Translations under genes and position numbers: made by a program
Part shown: in pieces, positions 1-8,017 of the stretch
Layout: each line of letters opens with the position of its first letter
How positions within the stretch are numbered: the first letter of the stretch is position 1
Assembly: GCA_963777485.1 (NCBI GenBank)
Contig: CAVZQP010000002.1
Location: 62,001 to 126,000 of the forward strand
Source of the DNA: Bog-473 sp963777485
GTDB lineage: Bacteria > Actinomycetota > Acidimicrobiia > Acidimicrobiales > RAAP-2
Reading direction: 5' to 3'
Length of the DNA: 64,000 nt
The notes under the pieces: model-generated
Database searches by the model: none
Told to the model about the DNA's origin: nothing
The model's input: the letters and a program-made list of their open reading frames with translations, nothing else

Positions 1-2
1 CG

Positions 3-776
3 TGGCCCGTCGAAACCAAGACGGAATACCGGATCAACGGGCCCAAGATCGGCAAGGACCTCACGGGGTTCCTCGTCGCCATTCACACCAAGATCCCGTT
101 CAAGGGTGACAACGTATTCACCTGTTCGGTGCGGCAGGAGTTCGGACCAAACACTGTCGACCCGTTCTATTGCAGTACGAAGGGAACCGACTCGGGATCC
201 ACCTATGCCATCATCGCGGACTTCACGATTGGCCTGAAGAAAGTCACCACCATTACCAATGAGCACGAGCAGGCCCGCCTGTTGGCTGATCATTGCGTCC
301 GCGATCAGCCCACGAGGTGCGTGTTCGCCTCGAAGGACTTGAACAGCAACGTGTATGGCCCCGAAGAGCCAGTGACCGACTCGGTGGACGCGACCTGCAC
401 ACATGACCTCCCGTTCACGTTTACGTGGACCCAGACGATCGCCACCACGGAGAACGTCGGTGCCTCGGCCTCGGTGACATTGGCCATCGGCTCGCTCGTC
501 CCGATCGTCCAAGCCAATGTCGCTGCGACCTATGGGTTCTCGTGGACCCAAAGCAGGACGGCGGGCGGGACGTATCCCTATACCGTCCCCAAGGGCTACC
601 GCATGCATCTCGTCCGATCGGCCAGACTCAACGAGGTCACCGGCAGTTTCTTGCTCTCCGGTAACGGAGATACGAACTACCTGATCCCGCACGCCACTTT
701 CAAGTGGATGGACCGTTCGGAAACCGGCATCATCGGTCCGAGGCTGGAGCGGCTGCCGAGTTGCGCAGCCCCTTGA
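3..776 (+). CDS. Partial secreted-type protein, possible aerolysin/ETX-like beta-pore fold
   Basis: The reading frame is open from the first bases of the window, so the true start lies off the left edge and only the C-terminal 257 residues are seen. The stretch contains paired cysteines (DHCVRDQPTRC) and a Ser/Thr-rich alternating segment (TWTQTIATTENVGASASVTL, then FSWTQSRTAGG) followed by TVPKGYRMHLV. That pattern of amphipathic strands plus a VPxGxR-like turn recalls the transmembrane-hairpin region of aerolysin/ETX-MTX2 proteins, but the resemblance is by eye and weak. It lies outside the tRNA-bounded island, 63 bp before the displaced tRNA fragment. Otherwise treat it as a hypothetical exported protein. 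Confidence 0.6.
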   Translation, partial: WPVETKTEYRINGPKIGKDLTGFLVAIHTKIPFKGDNVFTCSVRQEFGPNTVDPFYCSTKGTDSGSTYAIIADFTIGLKKVTTITNEHEQARLLADHCVRDQPTRCVFASKDLNSNVYGPEEPVTDSVDATCTHDLPFTFTWTQTIATTENVGASASVTLAIGSLVPIVQANVAATYGFSWTQSRTAGGTYPYTVPKGYRMHLVRSARLNEVTGSFLLSGNGDTNYLIPHATFKWMDRSETGIIGPRLERLPSCAAP

Positions 777-838
777 CCTCGGCGGGAGCCACCGGACTTC
801 GGTCCGGATCGTTCGCTCGTATCGATCCCACCCGGTCG

Positions 839-886
839 AACTGGAGCCTGAGGTCGGACTCGAACCGACGACATGCGCATTACGAG
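839..886 (-). repeat. Displaced tRNA-Thr 3' fragment: distal attachment-site copy
   Basis: Forty-seven of 48 bases match 20156-20203, the 3' half of the intact tRNA-Thr gene plus a few flanking bases. The only mismatch is A873 against C20190. The fragment runs from the anticodon loop through the T arm and acceptor 3' strand and has no 5' half, so it cannot be a tRNA gene. An intact tRNA at one end and a copy of its 3' half at the other, in direct orientation, is the classic attL/attR arrangement left by a tyrosine-recombinase element. The implied element is about 19.3 kb. Confidence 0.85.
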
Positions 887-1223
887 GGAGGTCTACGACA
901 TCCCGCAGCATCTCGATGCGTACCAGCCTGAGTCGCTCCGTCCTGGTCGGAAAGTCGCCTGACCGTCAACTGGAGATCCAGGGACCAGTTGGGATCGGCT
1001 GGGACCTCAATGTTGGGACAAAGTTGGGACAGGACTTGCAAGCAGGACCCAGTCGAATCTCTGTTTGTCGCGATGTTCGTCGCTCGAGGGAGCCCGCCAA
1101 TGTTGTCGATGCCCGAAGGTACAGCACAGACAATCGGGATTACGTTGACGAGCGGCAATGACCCCGTTGCCTCACCGTTTGCCCGCACGGGGAGCAGGCG
1201 TGGTGGTGCCCGCTGCGCGATCG
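887..1223. other. Gene-free stretch with helically spaced GGGA repeats next to the att copy
   Basis: I see no convincing coding sequence here. GGGA(C/T) words begin at 981, 991, 1001, 1015 and 1026, a spacing close to one helical turn, 95-145 bp inside the att repeat. The last two are the 8-mer TTGGGACA repeated 11 bp apart. Such arrays beside an att core can be arm-type binding sites of an integrase or directionality factor. No integrase gene is left to test this against. Confidence 0.4.
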
Positions 1224-2723
1224 TTAGTACTGAAGCGCGGGCCCTAGCATGGCAAGAGCGAAGCGGAACGCGCCTGACGAGTAGTCGTCACACACATTGA
1301 ACCAGCCATTGACCTCAGTGTCCCCATCGGGGCAGAAATGCACCCCGTCAGGGGAACGCACGATGTTGGTTCCGGTGGGACCCACGCATGGTTCGAAGGA
1401 AAGGCAGGGAAGCGTCAGCGTGAATCTTCCATTCGCTAGCACCGCCTGACCGGCGTCGACGAAAGCGACACCTTGATTGGTGGCGGCCATGGACGCGTAA
1501 ATCTGGTTGAGGAAGCTGACGTTGGCGGCGAGGTTCGCCCAGGCGCTGATTGGAGGCGCGATGAGCATGACGGGGATGCCATTGCTGCGGAAGATGTCTA
1601 TCGCACTTTGCATGTCAGCGCGGTACTTGTCGTAGTAGGGCGTGGAGCCCATGGTGTAGCCAGACATGCATGGCGTCATGGCGTTCCCCGAGAATTCGAT
1701 GACGGCCACGGCCGGGTGCCGGGTGGCTGCATCCGATGCCATCTGTTGGACATCGTCGCACACGGCCCAACCGTTGACGGCGCGGAGGAGCGCGGTCGCG
1801 CCGGATGCATGGGCCAAGTACGAAAAGAACGGCGCTGCCTCCATACCAAGCGAGTCGCCGTAGAGCGCGATGAGTTTGGGCAGCTGACCGAAGAAGCCCG
1901 CCGTCCCGTACGTGAGGACAGCGCCGTCGGAACCCACCAGCCAGTAACCGTTGCGGTCGGGCGTGGCCACCATGCCGACCACCGGCTTGTTGAGTGGGCC
2001 GCCCCCGGCCGAGCCGCGGAACGCTGCGTCGCCGTAGGCGAAGACGCCCCCGTCGGAGGCGACCAGCCAGTAGCCGTTGCCGTCGGCCGTGGCCGCCATG
2101 TCGACCACCGGCTTGTTGAGTGGGCCGCCCCCGGCCGAGCCGCGGAACGCTGCGTCGCCGTAGGCGAAGACGCCCCCGTCGGAGGCGACCAGCCAGTAGC
2201 CGTTGCCGTCGGCCGTGGCCGCCATGCCGACCACCGGCTTGTTGAGTGGGCCGCCCCCGGCCGAGCCGCGGAACGCTGCGTCGCCGTAGGCGAAGACGCC
2301 CCCGTCGGAGGCGACCAGCCAGTAGCCGTTGCCGTCGGCCGTGGCCGCCATGCCGACCACCGGCTTGTTGAGTGGGCCGCCCCCGGCCGAGCCGCGGAAC
2401 GCTGCGTCGCCGTAGGCGAAGACGCCCCCGTCGGAGGCGACCAGCCAGTAGCCGTTGCCGTCGGGCGTGGCCGCCATGCCGACCACCGGCTTGTTGAGTG
2501 GGCCGCCCCCGGCCGAGCCGCGGAACGCTGCGTCGCCGTAGGCGAAGACGCCCCCGTCGGAGGCGACCAGCCAGTAGCCGTTGCCGTCGGGCGTGGCCGC
2601 CATGCCGACCACAGCTGGGTTGGACGCTGTGGCCCCGGCCGAATGCGAGACCATGCCGCTCCCGCTCAGCAGACCTGACACGGCCACGGTTCCCAGGACG
2701 CTCGAGATCAGACGGCGTCTCAC
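1224..2723 (-). CDS. Secreted SGNH/GDSL-type hydrolase with WLVASDGG-type tandem repeats
   Basis: An N-terminal signal peptide (MRRRLISSVLGTVAVSGLLSGSG) is followed by five or six 42-residue repeats with the core GYWLVASDGGVFAYGDAAF, then by a C-terminal SGNH-fold domain from about residue 290. The catalytic Ser block is IALYGDSLG, an internal block is VIEFSGNA, and the C-terminal DGVHF supplies the Asp and His. The repeats resemble a beta-propeller-like module common in exported proteins of some Actinobacteria, probably for attachment or ligand binding. The hydrolase would act outside the cell on an ester or acyl group; the substrate is unknown. The start is GTG, and a DosR-like box lies 36 bp upstream. 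This is the first gene inside the tRNA-bounded island. Confidence 0.85.
   Translation of the reverse strand: MRRRLISSVLGTVAVSGLLSGSGMVSHSAGATASNPAVVGMAATPDGNGYWLVASDGGVFAYGDAAFRGSAGGGPLNKPVVGMAATPDGNGYWLVASDGGVFAYGDAAFRGSAGGGPLNKPVVGMAATADGNGYWLVASDGGVFAYGDAAFRGSAGGGPLNKPVVGMAATADGNGYWLVASDGGVFAYGDAAFRGSAGGGPLNKPVVDMAATADGNGYWLVASDGGVFAYGDAAFRGSAGGGPLNKPVVGMVATPDRNGYWLVGSDGAVLTYGTAGFFGQLPKLIALYGDSLGMEAAPFFSYLAHASGATALLRAVNGWAVCDDVQQMASDAATRHPAVAVIEFSGNAMTPCMSGYTMGSTPYYDKYRADMQSAIDIFRSNGIPVMLIAPPISAWANLAANVSFLNQIYASMAATNQGVAFVDAGQAVLANGRFTLTLPCLSFEPCVGPTGTNIVRSPDGVHFCPDGDTEVNGWFNVCDDYSSGAFRFALAMLGPALQY
1975..2604 (-). repeat. Five near-identical 126-bp tandem repeats inside the SGNH hydrolase gene
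   Basis: The units begin near 1975, 2101, 2227, 2353 and 2479 and are almost identical at the DNA level. The few differences include GGC/GCC in the ATPDGN/ATADGN codons and one VVDMAA variant. Each encodes 42 residues in frame, so unit gain or loss would change the protein by whole repeats. The near-perfect DNA identity, beyond what protein selection requires, suggests recent expansion or gene conversion, and such an array is also a likely assembly-collapse site. Confidence 0.9.
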
Positions 2724-2759
2724 CTTCTCAGTGTCCTCGCCGTTTCGGAGGCCTTCCCT

Positions 2760-2773
2760 AGGAAATTGGTCCC
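2760..2773 (-). promoter_or_regulatory. DosR-like box upstream of the SGNH hydrolase
   Basis: Read on the minus strand the 14-mer is GGGACCAATTTCCT, a GGGAC-N4-NTCC(C) near-palindrome. It lies 36 bp upstream of the GTG start. A possible -10 (GACACT) ends 6 bp before the GTG, which would give a leaderless or nearly leaderless transcript. The same 14-mer with a perfect right half occurs at 11753, again about 35 bp from a start codon. Confidence 0.5.
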
Positions 2774-2864
2774 TGGACGTAGGTCATTTGTGGCCTAATC
2801 GCGGAGGAGTTTGGCTCGATCAACGTCGGTTCCGAGACGCTTGACCACCCAGGCGGCCCTTTGA

Positions 2865-5291
2865 CTACTCGGTCGACCCTCCCGTCTGCCGGGCGCCGGT
2901 GCTGACTCGGACGGTTTCGGCCTGACCCTTGCTCATGCGTCGGGAGATCTCCCACCATGCGCCAAGGACCGCACTGGCAATCAAGCCAATGACGATCGTC
3001 TGGCCAAGGACTTGACGAGGCAAGCTCAGTTCGTAGAAGTGGCGCACCACTTCGAGAGGGAACAGAGAGGCGAACGCCACGATCATGGTGACCACCAACA
3101 GGATGCGTCTCCATGTCAAGGGAAACGTCAGGACCACGAGTACGAACAAGCTCGGGACGAGAACGCCCAGAGTGGCGGCCGTGCGCTGCTGGGTCAAGGG
3201 GAGATTGCGGCTGTGTGCCAGCCAGAAGGTAAGGAACGCCGAGGCAAAGATGACCACGCCAGCCGGGATCGTGAAACGAAGCACTCGTGAGAGGAAACCG
3301 GGCACATAGCGCCGAGTATTGGGCGCGAGGGCCAGAAAGAACGACGGGATACCGATCGCTACGGCGTCGATGACGGTGAGATGCCGAGGCAAAAGCGGGT
3401 ACGGCCAGCGGGCGACGCTTATCGCAACGGCGAGGACGGTCGCCCAAACCGTCTTCGTGATGAAAAGGTTCGCCACTCGCTCGATGTTGGCCGTCACCCG
3501 GCGACCTTCGGCGAGAACCCCAGGCAAGCTAGCGAACCGGCCGTCGAGGAGTACGAGCTGAGCGACGGCGCGGGTCGCGGGCGCACCAGATCCCATCGCT
3601 ATGCCGAGGTCAGCCAGTTTGAGGGCTAGAGCGTCGTTCACCCCGTCTCCGGTCATGGCGACCGTGTGACCGCGGGCTTGGAGTGCGGTAACCATGGCTT
3701 GCTTCTGCTGGGGGGTCACCCGACCGAAGACTGAGTGGCTGTCAAGCAATTCGCCGAGCTCGCCGACATCGGTGGGGAGTTCGCGGGCGTCAATCGGCTC
3801 CTCCGCATGGGGGACGGCGAGCCGCCCGGCGATGGCACCGACCGTGAGGGGGTTGTCCCCAGAGATGACCTTGATAGCGACGCCTTGTTCCGCGAAATAG
3901 GCGAGGGTGGTGGTGGCATCCGGTCGGATGTGCTCCTGCAAGAGGATGAACGCGGCCGGACGTCGGCCAGGGGGGAGGAATGTCCCGACGAGTGGCGCGT
4001 CGGAGTGCACCAGTGCGAGGACGCGCTGGCCGGTTCTGGCCAACCCTGCGGCACGCGTCAGCGCGTCGGCATCGTGATGTTCGATCACGATCTCGGGCGC
4101 GCCGATAACCCACGTGCCCTCTATATCGAAAGAGGCGCCACTCCACTTGCGCTCGGAGCTAAATGCCACGCTGTGGCTTCGAACCCAGCTCCGAGGCGGT
4201 GCGAAGACCTCACCGATAGCCGCCAGCGTCTGATTGGGATCTTCCTCCTCGGCCAACGCCCCCAGCGCCGATTCGACCTCGAACGCGTCGTCCAGTTTCT
4301 CGATCCGGTCCAACACGATCCGGCCGTCGGTGAGCGTGCCCGTCTTGTCCAGGCAGACGACATCGACGCGTGCAAGCCCCTCGACCGCCGGCAGCTCTTG
4401 AACGAGCACGTGGCGGCGGGCCAGGGTCACGGCGGCCACGCCAAAGGCGATGCTGGTCAAGAGCACCAGTCCCTGGGGAACCATCGCAACCAGACCGGCA
4501 ACCACCCCCACGATTGCTCTGCGCCATTGCCCGAACACATGAATCTGACTCACCACGAGCAGAACGGCGATCGGAACAATGGCAATCGTCACGTAGCTCA
4601 GCAATTGGTTGATGCCTTGCATGAGCTCGGAGTGGACGAGCTCGAAGCGTCGAGCTTCGTCCGTGAGCCTGAAGGCGTAGGCCTCGCGTCCGACCGCCGT
4701 GGCCTGATACGTGCCCGAACCGGCAACCACGAAGCTGCCCGATCGGACCTGATCACCGATTCCCTTGTCGATTGGCTCCGATTCGCCGGTCAGCAGGGAT
4801 TCGTCGATCTGGAGCCCCTCGGTCGAACGAACGACTCCGTCGGCAACCACTTGGTCTCCAGTGCGTGCGGCGACCAGGTCATCGAGCACCAGACCTCCGA
4901 CCTCGAGGTCATGTATCTGACCCTCGCGAACGACACGAGCTCCCGGGGCGTTGAGTACGGCGAGCCGGTCCAAGGTGCGCTTGGCCCGCAGTTCCTGGAA
5001 GATCCCGATGAGCGCATTCGCTACGAGCACAATGCCGAAGAGCCCGTCCTTCGGGTCCCCAACAGCCAAGATCACAACCAGTAGCGAGCCGAGTAGCAAG
5101 TTGAAGCGAGTCAGGATGTTGGCCCGCAGGATCTCACCGATCGAACGGCTGGTGCGTTGGTTGACGTCGTTGACCTGTCCCGCCGCTCTCCGCTCCGCGA
5201 CGTCATCGACGGTCAGACCCGTTGACGACGTCTCAAAGCCGAAACGTTGGGCTGATGTTGGTTTAGGGCTCGGTGGGAGTACAGACATCAT
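2865..5291 (-). CDS. Cation-translocating P-type ATPase, CtpE-like
   Basis: This membrane pump uses ATP to move a cation across the membrane. The mycobacterial relative CtpE is linked to Ca2+, but the substrate here is not fixed by sequence. The actuator motif LTGES is near residue 168, the phosphorylated Asp lies in CLDKTGTLT at about 315, and the hinge motif is TGDGVNDALALKLADLGIAMGSG. About ten membrane segments are apparent, and there is no N-terminal metal-binding domain. The TM4 motif reads VPQGLVLLTS where CtpE-type pumps usually have PEGL, a conservative change at an ion-site position. At 808 residues it is full length. Two ATGs start the ORF and either may be used. It stands alone on the island, with no visible box upstream. 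Confidence 0.9.
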   Translation of the reverse strand: MMSVLPPSPKPTSAQRFGFETSSTGLTVDDVAERRAAGQVNDVNQRTSRSIGEILRANILTRFNLLLGSLLVVILAVGDPKDGLFGIVLVANALIGIFQELRAKRTLDRLAVLNAPGARVVREGQIHDLEVGGLVLDDLVAARTGDQVVADGVVRSTEGLQIDESLLTGESEPIDKGIGDQVRSGSFVVAGSGTYQATAVGREAYAFRLTDEARRFELVHSELMQGINQLLSYVTIAIVPIAVLLVVSQIHVFGQWRRAIVGVVAGLVAMVPQGLVLLTSIAFGVAAVTLARRHVLVQELPAVEGLARVDVVCLDKTGTLTDGRIVLDRIEKLDDAFEVESALGALAEEEDPNQTLAAIGEVFAPPRSWVRSHSVAFSSERKWSGASFDIEGTWVIGAPEIVIEHHDADALTRAAGLARTGQRVLALVHSDAPLVGTFLPPGRRPAAFILLQEHIRPDATTTLAYFAEQGVAIKVISGDNPLTVGAIAGRLAVPHAEEPIDARELPTDVGELGELLDSHSVFGRVTPQQKQAMVTALQARGHTVAMTGDGVNDALALKLADLGIAMGSGAPATRAVAQLVLLDGRFASLPGVLAEGRRVTANIERVANLFITKTVWATVLAVAISVARWPYPLLPRHLTVIDAVAIGIPSFFLALAPNTRRYVPGFLSRVLRFTIPAGVVIFASAFLTFWLAHSRNLPLTQQRTAATLGVLVPSLFVLVVLTFPLTWRRILLVVTMIVAFASLFPLEVVRHFYELSLPRQVLGQTIVIGLIASAVLGAWWEISRRMSKGQAETVRVSTGARQTGGSTE

Positions 5292-5457
5292 GGATACCCA
5301 TACGCCATCTTTACGTCACCGTCGAACCGCGCGGGCCACGGGTACACCCGGCGCCTGAGAACGAATACCTTTCCGCCTCATTGTTGGTCATGCCTCGACT
5401 CGGCAGAGGTCAAATTCATCAATCAGCCATAGAAGTTCTACGGCCGTGGGAACGCAA

Positions 5458-5643
5458 CTACTTCAACTGGAGGATGTGGTACACGACGAACGCTGGCCAC
5501 ACGACCGACTTCATGAGCGCCAGGATCACGAGCCAGAACGTCCCCGAGTGTGTGTGGATGTAGTAGACGAGGGCACCGATGAAGCCGAGAACCCAGATTC
5601 CCCCAGCGCCCCCACGGGTCACCCGCTTGTTGTTGTCGGCCAC
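5458..5643 (-). CDS. Small membrane protein (61 aa)
   Basis: The protein has a charged N-terminus (MADNNKRVTRGG), then two hydrophobic segments, about residues 15-29 and 35-58, ending FVVYHILQLK. The GTG start is preceded by a strong purine run (AGGGAGGGG) at good spacing. It lies between the CtpE-like pump and the DUF4389 protein, reading the same way, with 93 bp to the latter. No function is recognised; it could be an accessory subunit or an independent stress peptide. Confidence 0.65.
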   Translation of the reverse strand: MADNNKRVTRGGAGGIWVLGFIGALVYYIHTHSGTFWLVILALMKSVVWPAFVVYHILQLK

Positions 5644-5736
5644 ATCCCCTCCCTTGGTCGTTCTGGAATCACCATTTCACCTGAAGCCATATAGATCTTT
5701 CTTTCACTTGGCCGCACTCTGCGATTAATGACCCTT

Positions 5737-7206
5737 CTATTTCAGAGAGCCCACAAGTTGTTGGGTTTGCTGAGGACCCGACGGAGGCAAGGGTGGAGCT
5801 GAAAAGTGTCCAGGATCCATGCCGCCCGCGTCGAGCCGGAAGGGCGGGTACTCATCACGCATAAGTGCCGCATAGACAAGAACCCGGTAACACCAGCGGT
5901 TCAACCCCATGACAAAATCGAAGATCGAATCCGGGTACCGGCCGCTGAAGCCGAGAATGACGGCAGAGATGAGTGCCAGCACACCGATGAGGCCGAACCC
6001 TCCTATGGCGCGATCGGCGCCGTTCAGACCGGCACTCCAACCCCCGGCAAAGAAGGCGACGATGATGTATTGCGGGATCGCCAGTAGCCACCACTTGACC
6101 AGCACCAGGCCTCGAGACAGCCGTTCGGGGTAGTCGACGGCGAAGTCGGCGGGATACCTCGGGTCGGGATCCAGGCTGAAGGGCGGATAGCGGTCGGTCG
6201 CAAAAGCGCCGATGGCGTAGAAGACCACGCGCCACGTCCATCGGAACACCCCGACGTTGAAGTCGAAGATCGACCGCGGGTAACGGCCGGTGAAGAGGAT
6301 CGAGAACCCGGCCACGACCGTGAGGATTGCAGTCGCCACCCACAGGAAGGCCAGGACGATTGCGTGGGGGATCACGAGGATCCACTTGACCAGCCACAGC
6401 CAGCGGCTGGTGGCAAGATCGATGTGCCCGTCGACCCGAACCGGGTATGCCGCCGCGACGTTCGGGGTCGAAGTCGCCGGTGTGGTAGCCGGCGGCGCAC
6501 GGCTCTCTCCGAAATCCGACGGCTCGCCGCCGTTTCGCCGCTCGGGACGGACCCCGAAGTACAACAGGAGGGCGGCGAGGCCGAAGAGGAGGATCCCGAA
6601 GATGCCGAGTCCGATGCCGATAGGCAGTAGGAGCCCGGTCTTCATCCCCACGCGGACGTCGACCACTACGCTAGGGGTCGCGTTCGCGTTCATCACCACG
6701 GCCGTCCAGTTTCCGGCCTGTGTCGGCCACACCAGGCTCTGCGTTCCGATCCCCGAAGCCGAAGCCGCCCAGAAGCCCTGGGCCGTCGGTGCCGTCGCGG
6801 GATCGGGGCCGTAGAACGGCTGGGTGTCTGTGCTGAAGGGACCGAAGGCGATGCTCGTGACATGTTCGTGGGACACCCCTGCGAGCCAGCGGTCTACCGC
6901 ATTCGTGGGCCCGACGCCGATGAATATCGCCCGCCCATTGAGCGTGCTGGCTTGTACGCGGATGGTTCCTGCGGGATGAACCGGGACCCAGAGGTCGCCC
7001 TGGCTGCCCTCGGTGCCGAAATCGGCCGACGCCGTCACGGCATACGTGTCTGTCCTCAGGCTGTCCGTCGGGGTGTTGTAGTAGCCCGAGGCGTCGCGCT
7101 GGGTTGCGTGTGCCCAGACCAGGGTGCTGCCGCCCGCTATGAAGCCGATTCCGACGAGGCCGAGGAGACCTCCGATGACGATAAGAACGATTTTGCCTGC
7201 TCGCAT
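5737..7206 (-). CDS. DUF4389 membrane protein with two copies of the domain
   Basis: An N-terminal TM segment (KIVLIVIGGLLGLVGIGFIAGG) is followed by an extracytoplasmic region of about 160 residues, a second TM near residue 205, and two DUF4389 units. Each unit has the form VKWxLxIPxxIVxAFL ... TGRYPxSIFDF ... RWxxRVxxYAxxxxDxYPPFxLD. The family has no established function. The ORF could begin at 7275, but the ATG at 7206 has the good ribosome site (GAGAGGG) and avoids overlapping the upstream gene. It lies 17 bp after the collagen-like gene, so the two are probably co-transcribed from the promoter carrying the box at 7860. Confidence 0.85.
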   Translation of the reverse strand: MRAGKIVLIVIGGLLGLVGIGFIAGGSTLVWAHATQRDASGYYNTPTDSLRTDTYAVTASADFGTEGSQGDLWVPVHPAGTIRVQASTLNGRAIFIGVGPTNAVDRWLAGVSHEHVTSIAFGPFSTDTQPFYGPDPATAPTAQGFWAASASGIGTQSLVWPTQAGNWTAVVMNANATPSVVVDVRVGMKTGLLLPIGIGLGIFGILLFGLAALLLYFGVRPERRNGGEPSDFGESRAPPATTPATSTPNVAAAYPVRVDGHIDLATSRWLWLVKWILVIPHAIVLAFLWVATAILTVVAGFSILFTGRYPRSIFDFNVGVFRWTWRVVFYAIGAFATDRYPPFSLDPDPRYPADFAVDYPERLSRGLVLVKWWLLAIPQYIIVAFFAGGWSAGLNGADRAIGGFGLIGVLALISAVILGFSGRYPDSIFDFVMGLNRWCYRVLVYAALMRDEYPPFRLDAGGMDPGHFSAPPLPPSGPQQTQQLVGSLK

Positions 7207-7223
7207 TGGCGACCCTCTCGCCG

Positions 7224-7790
7224 TTACGGGGTCGACGTAGCCGTCGCGGAAGTGGCTGCGGAAGGGACCCCGCACATCACGAAGGGCGTCAGAGTCATCT
7301 TGACCCCCTGGCCCAACGGACCGGTAACGATGGCCACGGTCTGCCAGGTTGTGTCGTTAAGTGGCAACGACTCGCGCAGAGCGACATTCCGATCGGGCAC
7401 TGTTCCGGGCGCGGACACCTGAGCTCCGCCGCTCAAGAGCACCTTGCCGGTCGGACAGGTGGTCTTGGTCGAGAGGACTGTCCCCACGGCCGGGTCCGGA
7501 GCCGACACCACCGAAGTGGCGCGCAATACAGTCGTTTCGGCGAGTCCGGCCGGGCCCTGCTTACCTTCGGGTCCCATTGTTCCTTGCGGTCCCTGCGGGC
7601 CTTGCGGGCCCTGCACTCCTTGGGGCCCTGAGACCTGAGCCGGTTGCGTGGCCACCGCGTAGGTGGCCACGCCAAGTCCTGCCACTCCCAGGACCAATGC
7701 GGCGATGACGACGGGCTTGGTCCAATTCGTGCCTTCCTGCGAAGGATGATGTTCACCGGTGGAGCGTTCGATCGTTTCCATGGCAGTCAT
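7224..7790 (-). CDS. Membrane-anchored protein with a short collagen-like tract
   Basis: A cytoplasmic N-terminus of about 25 residues precedes one TM segment (VVIAALVLGVAGLGVATYAV). A Gly-Pro-Gln tract follows (GPQGVQGPQGPQGPQGTMGP and a few more triplets), then a C-terminal domain of about 110 residues. The collagen tract would give a short trimeric stalk presenting the C-terminal domain outside. AGGAGG lies 8 bp before the ATG. The C-terminal domain contains TTCPTGKVLLSGGAQV and resembles cell-surface domains found after collagen stalks, but no activity is recognised. It is the first gene of a two-gene unit with the DUF4389 protein. Confidence 0.75.
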   Translation of the reverse strand: MTAMETIERSTGEHHPSQEGTNWTKPVVIAALVLGVAGLGVATYAVATQPAQVSGPQGVQGPQGPQGPQGTMGPEGKQGPAGLAETTVLRATSVVSAPDPAVGTVLSTKTTCPTGKVLLSGGAQVSAPGTVPDRNVALRESLPLNDTTWQTVAIVTGPLGQGVKMTLTPFVMCGVPSAATSATATSTP

Positions 7791-7859
7791 TGCGACACCT
7801 CCTCAACTTGTAAATGGTGCGCTCATCCCATTTTCCGTTTTGGAGGGTGCTGGCTGTAG

Positions 7860-7873
7860 GGGAGGAAGGTCCC
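7860..7873 (-). promoter_or_regulatory. DosR-like box upstream of the collagen-like/DUF4389 pair
   Basis: The minus-strand 14-mer GGGACCTTCCTCCC recurs exactly at 15142-15155. It lies 69 bp upstream of the ATG of the collagen-like gene, in a 220-bp intergenic stretch with no other obvious feature. Confidence 0.45.
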
Positions 7874-8017
7874 GATGACGCAGGCTCTTTGTCCCTAATG
7901 CGACGAGGGAAGAACCGGGACGAATCGAGGCATCGAGGTCAAGTCGGAGACTGACGTGGTCCGTTCAATCGCGCCCAGGTCTGACTCAACATTCCTCGAC
8001 ACGAGTGCAGCCCAACG

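Noticed and set aside
1975..2604. CRISPR-like array
   Set aside because: The repeats are contiguous 126-bp coding units in frame with a protein, without spacers.
1473..2678. A 401-residue plus-strand ORF with repeats (RHADHRLVEWAAPGRAAERCVAVGED)
   Set aside because: It is the exact antisense of the repeat region of the SGNH hydrolase and has no ribosome site or domain similarity; the minus-strand protein has a signal peptide and an SGNH core.
3735..5084. A 449-residue plus-strand ORF across the CtpE-like gene
   Set aside because: It is antisense to a full-length P-type ATPase with all motifs, and its composition is typical of a GC-rich shadow frame.
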